Source of the DNA: JAWOJF01 sp046481785
GTDB taxonomy: Bacteria > Bacteroidota > Ignavibacteria > Ignavibacteriales > Ignavibacteriaceae
Length of the DNA stretch: 11,597 nucleotides
Assembly (NCBI GenBank): GCA_046481785.1
Contig: JAWOJF010000397.1
Span: 1 to 11,597, forward strand
Reading direction: 5' to 3'
Every line of letters begins with the position of its first letter. The first letter of the stretch is position 1. The notes beneath the pieces are model-generated. The model was given only the letters and a program-made list of their open reading frames with translations, was not told where the DNA came from and searched no databases. Positions 1-7,107 of this stretch are shown here, one piece after another. A program made the translations under genes and the position numbers.

Positions 1-568
1 ATATGATGCCTTTGAAAGTGATGATTTTTCATTAAATGCAGCCGGTGCAGTTAAAAGATTAAACATTTCGCATGAATCTATGGATGTTTATGTTATCGGT
101 AATTTTGATATAACTGCTAAAGAAGTAGTACATTCTTTTTCGGAAATGGGATACTGGTATAATTACTTTACCGGTGACAGCATTTATGTAACTGACCCTA
201 GCGCATTACAGGATACACTTCAACCGGGAGAATTCTCAATATATACTACAGTAAAACTACCATCCCCTGAACCGGGAGTTGAAGAATCTGATGAAACTAT
301 TGTTACGGAATATAACCTTGCACAAAATTATCCTAATCCGTTTAACCCGGTAACAAATATCCAATACTCAGTAAAAGAACTTGAGAACGTTACACTAAAG
401 ATATATGACATACTTGGGCGCGAGGTTACCATATTACTAAATGAAGTTCAACAGCCAGGCAGATATAATATTAGATTTGACGGAAGCAGTCTTTCCAGCG
501 GAATTTATTTTTATAAATTACAGGCTGGAAAATTTGCCGAAACCCGGAAGATGATACTAATGAAATAG
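1..568 (+). CDS. C-terminal part of a secreted GH13 alpha-amylase-like protein with T9SS type A sorting domain (5' partial)
   Basis: The frame is open from base 2 to the TAG at 566-568, with no convincing start inside the window, so this is the tail of a gene beginning upstream. An ATG at base 80 is internal. The first ~90 residues (VYVIGNFDIT, GYWYNYFTGDSIYVTD, then LQPGEFSIYTT) resemble the all-beta C-terminal domain that follows the catalytic barrel in GH13 alpha-amylases, where LxPGExxxYT is a recurring end motif. No catalytic residues are visible, so the amylase assignment is inference from this domain alone. After a short acidic linker comes a T9SS type A tail: NYPNPFNP, then LKIYDILGREV, GRYNIRFDGSSLSSGIYFYKL and a final basic MILMK. 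Such tails direct export across the outer membrane and are usually removed or replaced by an anchor. The gene ends just before a hairpin terminator. Secretion is near certain; the enzyme identity is moderate. Confidence 0.8.
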   Translation, partial: YDAFESDDFSLNAAGAVKRLNISHESMDVYVIGNFDITAKEVVHSFSEMGYWYNYFTGDSIYVTDPSALQDTLQPGEFSIYTTVKLPSPEPGVEESDETIVTEYNLAQNYPNPFNPVTNIQYSVKELENVTLKIYDILGREVTILLNEVQQPGRYNIRFDGSSLSSGIYFYKLQAGKFAETRKMILMK

Positions 569-605
569 TCCCTCTTAATGTGCCTCCCAATACCTTTTAA
601 ATTAT

Positions 606-646
606 AAACCCGTTTCCATTATTCCGGAACCGGGTTTTGTTTTTTG
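606..646 (+). terminator. Intrinsic terminator after the amylase-like gene
   Basis: Bases 606-617 (AAACCCGTTTCC) pair with 626-637 (GGAACCGGGTTT) over 12 bp with one mismatch, closing an 8-base loop at 618-625. The 3' arm runs into a T-rich tract (635-646, interrupted by one G). It lies 38 nt after the upstream stop and separates that gene from the propeller gene, which therefore probably has its own promoter in 647-754. Confidence 0.75.
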
Positions 647-754
647 CCGCTCAAATATTTGTTAATAAATATTACAAACGGAATTGGGGTTATTCTTTTT
701 TTAGGTATTTTTAAATTATTCAAATCGTCATTCAATAAACTTATAAGAGATCAT

Positions 755-2041
755 ATGCGTATAGCTGTATTATGCTGTCTATTGCTGTTAAATGTATTTG
801 TAAAAGCCCAAACAAATGAATGGCAGGTGTTTAATACTCAAACCTCAGGTTTACCTGATAACCAGGTACAGGTTATTGCAATAGATGACAGTAATAATAA
901 ATGGTTTGGTACTACAAAAGGGTTAGTCCGCTATAACGGGAATACATGGCAGGTTTTTAATACATCAAACTCAGGGATTCCATCAGATGAAATTTATTCC
1001 TTAAAAGCCGATGGCAGAGATTTATGGGTTGGTACTCTTAAAGGATTAGCAAAATATGACGGCAGCAATTGGGCCGTTTTTGACAATACAGCCAGCATTT
1101 TTTTAAGTCCTCTTATAATAGAAATAACTAAAGATAATGAGAATAATTTTTTAGTTGCCAGTGAACTTAATCTGGTAAAATTCAGCGGCAGTACATGGAA
1201 TGTTATAGACAATATGGAATTTGTCGGCCCTCTGCAATCCATTGCAGTTGATTCTTCAAATCATATTTGGGTGGGGGACTTTGATCTGGATTCTCACATG
1301 GGAATATTGTGGCACTATGACGGTCAGAGCTGGATACCAACCTCACTTCGTCATCATGAAGAACTGATCTCAAGTTTTCCATATGCACTGACGGTAGACA
1401 GGAATAATGTTTTATGGATGGGAACAGGAGGTACTCCGCCGGGTGCTCTTGTTAGAATTGAAAATAATAAATGGGAGCTACACCGATATGATAATTCCGG
1501 GTTGCCGCGGAGCGGTGTAAGTTATATCCTGATAGAAGATAGCATCAAGTGGATTGGGACTGCTGAAGGGCTGATTTATTACGACGATAAAAACTGGAAA
1601 ATATTTAACACCGATAATTCTGGTTTGCCTGATGACTGGGTTTATACACTGGCAATTGATAAATTAGGAAACAAATGGATTGGTACAATCAACGGCGGGG
1701 CTGCTGTCTATAAAGAGGGCGGCATAGTTACTTCTGTTGAGAGAAATCAAAATAAACCTGCAGAATATGGTCTTTTATTCAATTATCCAAATCCCTTTAA
1801 TCCGGTTACAAAAATTATATTTTCTATTAATAAATTATCTTTTGTAAGGCTGGAAATTCTTAACATCTTAGGAGAAGTTGTCTCGGAAATTTATAGCGGC
1901 ATTAGGAACAGCGGTGAATATGAAATCAGTTTTAATGCTTCCGGATTAAGTGCAGGAATTTATTTTTGCAGATTGGAATGCTTTGATCCGGAAGAAGGAA
2001 AATCTTATCAAAATATATTAAAAATAAGCTATCTTAAATAA
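755..2041 (+). CDS. Secreted seven-bladed reg_prop propeller protein with T9SS type A sorting domain
   Basis: I choose ATG 755 (428 aa) because it starts a clean signal peptide: MRI, a hydrophobic run to NVF, then VKAQ as a likely signal peptidase I site. A longer frame could begin with TTG at 644, but that codon lies in the upstream terminator's T-tract. The body has seven copies of the two-component-regulator-propeller repeat, each ending in a W-x-G-T-type strand: KWFGT, LWVGT, a decayed FLVAS, IWVGD, LWMGT, KWIGT and KWIGT. These are preceded by SGLP-type loops (SGLPDN, SGIPSD, SGLPDD), and seven copies make one closed propeller. The T9SS tail begins at NYPNPFNP (residues 343-350) and runs to the C-terminus, with ILNILGEVV and ASGLSAGIYFCRL. 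There is no membrane helix or kinase, so it is probably a surface or secreted binding protein. The ligand is unknown. It shares its repeat family with the sensor at 2631-6623. Confidence 0.88.
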   Translation: MRIAVLCCLLLLNVFVKAQTNEWQVFNTQTSGLPDNQVQVIAIDDSNNKWFGTTKGLVRYNGNTWQVFNTSNSGIPSDEIYSLKADGRDLWVGTLKGLAKYDGSNWAVFDNTASIFLSPLIIEITKDNENNFLVASELNLVKFSGSTWNVIDNMEFVGPLQSIAVDSSNHIWVGDFDLDSHMGILWHYDGQSWIPTSLRHHEELISSFPYALTVDRNNVLWMGTGGTPPGALVRIENNKWELHRYDNSGLPRSGVSYILIEDSIKWIGTAEGLIYYDDKNWKIFNTDNSGLPDDWVYTLAIDKLGNKWIGTINGGAAVYKEGGIVTSVERNQNKPAEYGLLFNYPNPFNPVTKIIFSINKLSFVRLEILNILGEVVSEIYSGIRNSGEYEISFNASGLSAGIYFCRLECFDPEEGKSYQNILKISYLK

Positions 2042-2053
2042 TCCGGTAAACCC

Positions 2054-2524
2054 ATGCAGAAAATATTAAAATCTCAGTACAAATTGGTTATGGATTCAAG
2101 AAAGAGATTCTTAAAATATTGCGAATCTATAAGTTATGAGCATCTCAATCAGCAGATTGAAAATTTTGGAAGGGGAAGTATATCTAACCTCCTGATCCAT
2201 ATTTCCAGTGCGTATGAATACTGGCTTGGTGAAGTTTCTTTAGCTAAAGATATATCTTATTTTGGTTATGATATACCCAGGGAAGTTAAAGAGATATATG
2301 AACTGTTTGAGCGGGTGGATAATATTGCGGCTGAATTTTTAGAAACATTTAAAGATAATTATGATATCCTGTTTGAAGGAAATACGGGACAAAGAAATGT
2401 AAAGGCATCTGCATTCCAGTTGTTTTTACATGTTATTACACACGAGTTTCATCATACCGGACAAATCCTGTCCATGAGCAGGCATCTCGGTTACACCCCG
2501 CCTAATTCAGGTGTAGTGGTATAA
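2054..2524 (+). CDS. DinB-like four-helix protein (putative metal-dependent enzyme)
   Basis: This 156-residue cytoplasmic protein has no signal peptide. It matches the DinB/YfiT-like superfamily in size and pattern: an N-terminal helix, a helix with LLIHISSAYEYWL bearing His49, and a C-terminal helix THEFHHTGQI supplying His130 and His134 in an HxxxH arrangement. These three histidines are the usual divalent-metal ligands of the fold. The end (RHLGYTPP) matches the common terminus of DinB-family proteins. Family members include thiol-transferases and many of unknown function; the substrate here cannot be read from sequence. It starts 12 nt after the propeller gene's stop, so the two are probably co-transcribed, although no strong Shine-Dalgarno is seen. 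The functional link is unclear. Fold assignment is firm, activity is not. Confidence 0.82.
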   Translation: MQKILKSQYKLVMDSRKRFLKYCESISYEHLNQQIENFGRGSISNLLIHISSAYEYWLGEVSLAKDISYFGYDIPREVKEIYELFERVDNIAAEFLETFKDNYDILFEGNTGQRNVKASAFQLFLHVITHEFHHTGQILSMSRHLGYTPPNSGVVV

Positions 2525-2526
2525 TA

Positions 2527-2564
2527 AAAGGTGTATTTTTTTTGCACTTTAGTTTTTGTTTTTT
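2527..2564 (+). terminator. Possible weak terminator after the DinB-like gene
   Basis: AAAG-G-TG at 2527-2533 can pair with CACTTT at 2545-2550 if one G is bulged. A T-rich stretch (2551-2564) follows. The stem is short and the T-tract is interrupted, so this is tentative. It lies in the 106-nt gap between two convergent genes, where termination is needed on both strands. I see no better hairpin for the minus-strand gene. Confidence 0.3.
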
Positions 2565-2630
2565 GTTAAAAAATGGAAAGATCAGAAAGAAAGGGAACGC
2601 AACACAAAATAAAAGCAGTTTGTTTTTAAG

Positions 2631-5600
2631 CTATTTCTTTTTATCCGGCCGTGCTCTTTCAAGAACAGATATCAGCTCGTCGGTTATGATAGGTTTATTT
2701 ATATAATCATTCATCCCGGTTTTCATGCACAATAAACGGTCCTCTTTAGATACGTTTGCTGTTACAGCTATTATCCAGGGGTATGTTTTACTTTTATAAC
2801 TATTACGGATCTTCTGTGTTGCTTCAAATCCATCCATTATTGGCATCTGAAGATCCATCACTATAACATCATAACTTTGTTTCTCTAATGAATTTATAAC
2901 CTCCTGCCCGTTTTCAGCAATATCCGGTTTATAACCGAATTTTTCAAATAAAAGAATTGCAAACTTTTGGTTAACCGGGTTGTCTTCGGCAATTAAAATT
3001 TTATGAGGTCGCCTCTCAGCCAGTTTATTAATTTCAGTTTTAACTGCCGGTATCTCTGCAGTTTCACTACCGGATAAAGCAAGTGCTTTAATAATCGATT
3101 TGAAAAGTGCAGCGGGTTTAACCGGCTTGGATAAACTCACAATATAATTACGTTTTATATCATTCTTAATAAATGGTGATAATACAATTACCGGAAACTT
3201 TGCAGAAGGGTGCTGTCTCTTAAATTCTGCTACCATATCATTTCCCTCGTCAGCCGATCTGTTTGTTCCATATATAGCCAGGTCAAAATGTACTCTTTCC
3301 AATAAATCCAATGCTTCCTCTTTGCTGGCTGCTATTGAACTGACTAATCCCCATGATGTTAAATAATCTGATATGATCTCTCTATTTATTTCATGGTAAT
3401 CAAATACAAGGACAGTTTTTTCTTTTAAAATTGCAGAATAGCCCTCAAAAGCAATAAGCGGTTTACCCTGTATAATTTCAGCCGGGAGAGTAAAATAAAA
3501 AGTGGAACCGCTGCCAATCTTACTTTCCATCCATATATGGCCCCCCATTAATTCCACAAGGCGCTTGCATATTGCAAGTCCCAGTCCTGTTCCGCCATAA
3601 TTCCTGGTGGTTGATGCATCAATCTGGCTAAATGAACGGAACAACCTGTTCATACGTTCTTCAGGAATACCGATTCCGGTATCTTTAATAGTAAAAGTAA
3701 GTATGCACTTACTTGTATCAACAGGTTTGGAAGAAGCAGTTACTATTATTTCTCCCTCGTCAGTAAATTTCACAGCATTATTAATTAAATTAACCAGCAC
3801 TTGCCGGAGTCTTGCTATATCACCGGAAATCAGGGGAGGAGTACCGGCTTCAAGGAAATATGCAACCTCTACATTTTTTCTTGAGGCACTTTGTATATTT
3901 ACATCAATTGCTTCTTCAATACAGGTATAAAGATAAAATGGTTCATTTTCCAATTCCAGCTTGCCTGATTCAATTTTTGAAAAATCCAGTATATCATTAA
4001 TAACACTGAGAAGGGAGTTGCCGCTTGTACGGATTGTCTCTACATAATCAAGCTGCTCCTGGTTAAGATTTGTTTCACCAAGAAGTCCCGTCATTCCAAT
4101 AACGGCATTCATTGGAGTGCGTATCTCATGACTCATATTAGCTAGAAATTCACTCTTGGCTTTATTTGCATTTTCCGCTGCTTCTTTTGCCTTAATAAGT
4201 TCTTCTTCAATCTTTTTTCTTCTGGCGTTCTCTTCACGTAATTCCGTAGTCCTTTCTTCAACTTTTTCTGCCAACAGCATTTCTTTTTTTCTTACCTGGC
4301 TTATACGAAGCCTGTAAGCTCCAAATACTATAGCTAAAAATAACCATACACATAAAGCATAAAACAGTTTTGTCTGATAGAAATAAGGTTCCAGTTCAAA
4401 AGCGTATGAGGCTCCTGTAAGATTCCAATAACCCCTGTTATTTGAAGCAATTACTTTAAATTTATATTTACCGGGGGGTAAATTAGTATAATTAGCATTC
4501 CGCCTTTTACCTCCGTTTATCCATTCTTTATCCCATCCTTCCAGCATATACCTGAACTGAACTTTGTCTATATCAGAATAACTGAGAGCTGTAAAGTAAA
4601 ATTCAAGATCACCCGGCCCGGGACTTATAATATTATTTTTTGCATCCTCATAGTAGCTGCCATTAATTTTTACCCGTTCAACAATTACATTTGGAGCTTT
4701 TTGATTCAGGATGATATTTGCAGGTCTTATAAATGAAGCTCCTTTTATAGTTGGAAACCACAAAGTCCCATCCGAAGATTTTGCAGCAGCAGGAAAACCC
4801 CTGTTGCATTCAGGTGATCTCAATCCGTCTTCAACACCAAATGATAATACATTTAATGATTGGATTTTACCGCTATCGAGCAGATCAAGTTCAGTTTTGT
4901 TTACACGAAAAATTCCTGAACTTGAACTCAGCCATAAATTATTCATATTATCTTCAATCACAGAGAATATCTGGCTGGCAGGCAATCCGTTTTTATATGA
5001 GTAGGAATATATTTTATCATTTATAATCCTATTTAATCCTCCCGAAGTGGCAAGCCATATTGAATTTTCATTGTCTTCATAAATTGACCAGACGTTATCA
5101 TCCAATAAACCATTTTTAGTTTGGTAAATTACTACAGTATCATCCAGTATTTTATTAACACCTGCATTATCTCTTGTTCCTGCCCATATTGCCCCGTCTT
5201 TATCTTCATAAAAGAAGGAAATATATTCTCCTGATAAACCATTGCCCATGGTTATTGTATTAACGATCTTTTCATCCTTTAACTGTACTATTCCGCTGCC
5301 GTTAGTTCCTACCCATAAATATCCTGATTTGTCCTCGTATAAAGACCACACCGAATTTGTAGGAGTAACGTCATTAAGATTAAAATTTTTGAATATACCA
5401 CCTGAATAGAGATACAAACCCCCGCCGTCCGTGCCTATCCATATTCTTCCATTTTGCCCTTCAGCTATTGAGAGAATAACATCCGTAGACAGGCCATTCT
5501 TATTTGTAAAAGTTTTTACTCTACCATTTTCCTGTAAAAGAGTTAAACCTTTTGAAGTGCATAACCACAAATTATCTTTACTATCATTTAAGATAGAATA

Positions 5601-6623
5601 AACATTATTGTGAGATAACCCCTGCAGAGTTGTAAGTGTTGTAAATGAACCCTCGCTGAATTTAGTAATGCCGCCCCCCTTTGTGGCTACCCAGATATTC
5701 CCTTCTTCATCTTCAAAGATAGAAGATACAGTGCTGGCAGGCAGTCCATCTTTTTCCTTAAAATTATAAAATCTGCCGTCTGAGTATCTTGTCAGACCAT
5801 CATCGGTGCCTATCCACAGATTACTTTTACTATCTTCAAAAATGCACCAGGTGATATCACTTTCAAACCCATCCTCCTGAGAGAATATTTTAAAATTATC
5901 ACCTGAATATTTAACCAAACCGTGCCCTGCAGCGCCAAACCATAAATTTCCTTTGTGATCGGCAGTGCCGGCCATTGTATAATCTCCGGGGTACTGATTT
6001 GATTCATCAATTATAGTAATCTTTTTGTTTTTTATTCTGTTTAGGAACCCCCCGTCAGTTCCAACCCAGACGTCACCTTCTTTATCTTCAATGATAGTCC
6101 AGATATAATTATTAGATAACCCATCAGAGGTATCTATTATTTCAAAATTTTTACCGTTATAAATACTAATACCGCCCCCTCCTGTGCCTATCCAGATATT
6201 TCCTTTTTTATCTTCAAAAAGAGACCATATAGAATTTTCTGAAAGCCCGTCATCAGTGGTATATGATTTGAATTTGCTGTTTTCATAACAGACAAGGCCT
6301 TTGTCATATGTTCCAATCCACATCCTGCCTTTAGTATCGGTTTTAAGAGCCCATATGTCATTGCTTAATAGTTGAGGTGTATTTTTATTATTATAAAGAC
6401 TAAATGTAACTCCATCAAACCTAATCAAACCATCATTGGTGCCAAGCCATATGTAGCCGTCTTTTGTTTGTGTAATTGAAGTAATAGAATTGTGAGGCAG
6501 TCCATTCTGTGTTAACCATGTCTGCCGAACATATTGTGATATGTCCTTATTGAGATAGGATTGTGAGTTTGCAAAACCTATACACAATAATATGAAGATT
6601 GAAAGTAACTTGATTTTATTCAT
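2631..6623 (-). CDS. Hybrid two-component sensor kinase: double reg_prop propeller, Y_Y_Y, HisKA, HATPase, two receivers
   Basis: A 1330-residue inner-membrane sensor. Domains in order: signal sequence or N-terminal helix 1-20 (FANS|QS); fourteen reg_prop repeats at about 30-635, each with an IWIGT-like strand and NGL(P/S) loop, equal to two seven-bladed propellers; Y_Y_Y domain about 640-745 (LPPGKYKFKVIASN); membrane helix about 752-770; coiled coil about 775-820; HisKA with phospho-acceptor His832 in MSHEIRTPMN; HATPase with N-box Asn945/948/949, DTGIGIP at 981-987 and GGTGLGLAI at 1010-1018. The first receiver (about 1069-1175) is degenerate: Gly1119 replaces the phospho-Asp and Tyr1076 one of the acidic pair, while Lys1166 remains. 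The second (about 1207-1325) is intact: Glu1213/Asp1214, Asp1257, Thr1288, Lys1310. Related Bacteroidetes sensors detect glycan fragments in the periplasm, but most end in an AraC-type DNA-binding domain, which is absent here. ATG 6621-6623 has no clear Shine-Dalgarno. Confidence 0.95.
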   Translation of the reverse strand: MNKIKLLSIFILLCIGFANSQSYLNKDISQYVRQTWLTQNGLPHNSITSITQTKDGYIWLGTNDGLIRFDGVTFSLYNNKNTPQLLSNDIWALKTDTKGRMWIGTYDKGLVCYENSKFKSYTTDDGLSENSIWSLFEDKKGNIWIGTGGGGISIYNGKNFEIIDTSDGLSNNYIWTIIEDKEGDVWVGTDGGFLNRIKNKKITIIDESNQYPGDYTMAGTADHKGNLWFGAAGHGLVKYSGDNFKIFSQEDGFESDITWCIFEDSKSNLWIGTDDGLTRYSDGRFYNFKEKDGLPASTVSSIFEDEEGNIWVATKGGGITKFSEGSFTTLTTLQGLSHNNVYSILNDSKDNLWLCTSKGLTLLQENGRVKTFTNKNGLSTDVILSIAEGQNGRIWIGTDGGGLYLYSGGIFKNFNLNDVTPTNSVWSLYEDKSGYLWVGTNGSGIVQLKDEKIVNTITMGNGLSGEYISFFYEDKDGAIWAGTRDNAGVNKILDDTVVIYQTKNGLLDDNVWSIYEDNENSIWLATSGGLNRIINDKIYSYSYKNGLPASQIFSVIEDNMNNLWLSSSSGIFRVNKTELDLLDSGKIQSLNVLSFGVEDGLRSPECNRGFPAAAKSSDGTLWFPTIKGASFIRPANIILNQKAPNVIVERVKINGSYYEDAKNNIISPGPGDLEFYFTALSYSDIDKVQFRYMLEGWDKEWINGGKRRNANYTNLPPGKYKFKVIASNNRGYWNLTGASYAFELEPYFYQTKLFYALCVWLFLAIVFGAYRLRISQVRKKEMLLAEKVEERTTELREENARRKKIEEELIKAKEAAENANKAKSEFLANMSHEIRTPMNAVIGMTGLLGETNLNQEQLDYVETIRTSGNSLLSVINDILDFSKIESGKLELENEPFYLYTCIEEAIDVNIQSASRKNVEVAYFLEAGTPPLISGDIARLRQVLVNLINNAVKFTDEGEIIVTASSKPVDTSKCILTFTIKDTGIGIPEERMNRLFRSFSQIDASTTRNYGGTGLGLAICKRLVELMGGHIWMESKIGSGSTFYFTLPAEIIQGKPLIAFEGYSAILKEKTVLVFDYHEINREIISDYLTSWGLVSSIAASKEEALDLLERVHFDLAIYGTNRSADEGNDMVAEFKRQHPSAKFPVIVLSPFIKNDIKRNYIVSLSKPVKPAALFKSIIKALALSGSETAEIPAVKTEINKLAERRPHKILIAEDNPVNQKFAILLFEKFGYKPDIAENGQEVINSLEKQSYDVIVMDLQMPIMDGFEATQKIRNSYKSKTYPWIIAVTANVSKEDRLLCMKTGMNDYINKPIITDELISVLERARPDKKK

Positions 6624-6694
6624 TACAAGCCCGGAAACCCCATAGTACCCCTAATGTATAATCGGAGTTTTATAGAGTTATGTTTAGCCCTTAG

Positions 6695-6728
6695 TCAGTC
6701 ATTGGCTGAATTGATCAGTTATTACTGA
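6695..6728. promoter_or_regulatory. Tandem TCAG...CTGA palindromes, candidate operator pair
   Basis: Bases 6695-6709 read TCAGTCATTGGCTGA, a palindrome with one wobble pair. Bases 6715-6728 read TCAGTTATTACTGA, with perfect 5-bp arms around TATT. The two starts are 20 bp apart, about two helical turns, as expected for a pair of dimeric regulator sites on one face of the DNA. They lie 72-105 bp upstream of the sensor start codon. No regulator can be named and the function is inferred from symmetry only. Confidence 0.4.
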
Positions 6729-7092
6729 CATGTTGTATCAATCTGCTAAATATTTACCCAATTAAATAAACCTCTTCCAGTCATAATTAGTTCCCTCACA
6801 CGGTAACGTAAAGACGTGAGTTGTTAAAAAAATATAAATAGGTAGAAGAAATTAGCGGGAAAAGGTATATTTAAACATAACAAAACTACCCGATTCTTTT
6901 ATAAATATTTGATACTTATTCACAAAAAAATATAAAACGTGATAAATTTAACGCAGGATAAAGAAAGGATAATAGAGGCTTATAAAGAAAATAAACAATA
7001 TTAAAGATATTATTTTAAGATGAGTAAATTTATTTATTAAATTGCTAATTAAAATATCATCAACCATTAGGAACTGGTAATAATTACATAAT

Positions 7093-7099
7093 AAAGGGA
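7093..7099 (+). promoter_or_regulatory. Ribosome binding site of the DUF1028 gene
   Basis: AAAGGGA lies 8 nt before ATG 7108. It is the only convincing Shine-Dalgarno-like element among the starts in this window and supports that ATG over the in-frame ATG at residue 7. Confidence 0.55.
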
Positions 7100-7107
7100 A
7101 TTTAATA

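Larger units (their letters stand above)
6624..7107. promoter_or_regulatory. 484-nt divergent intergenic region
   Basis: This AT-rich gap lies between the divergent sensor gene and the DUF1028 gene and should hold both promoters. Two TCAG...CTGA palindromes sit at 6695-6728 (listed separately). An imperfect stem, CTCAC at 6795-6799 with GTGAG at 6816-6820, encloses an ACGT-AAAG-ACGT element. On the minus strand, 6888-6881 reads TAGTTTTG, which fits the Bacteroidetes -7 consensus TAnnTTTG, but I see no matching -33 TTTG and it is about 260 nt from the sensor start. No promoter is firmly placed. A minus-strand open frame at 6948-7157 has low-complexity composition and is not supported as a gene. 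Confidence 0.5.

Noticed and set aside
644..754. N-terminal extension of the propeller protein from a TTG at 644
   Set aside because: The TTG lies in the T-tract of the upstream terminator, and the extension would bury the clear signal peptide beginning at ATG 755.
4800..6560. Periodic similarity about every 120-190 bases, looking like a DNA repeat array or CRISPR
   Set aside because: The periodicity comes from the reg_prop protein repeats. The DNA is diverged between units, and no constant repeat-spacer structure exists.
6657..6662. TATAAT as a -10 box on the plus strand
   Set aside because: No -35-like partner is seen, it points toward a gene about 450 nt away, and the region is AT-rich enough for chance matches.
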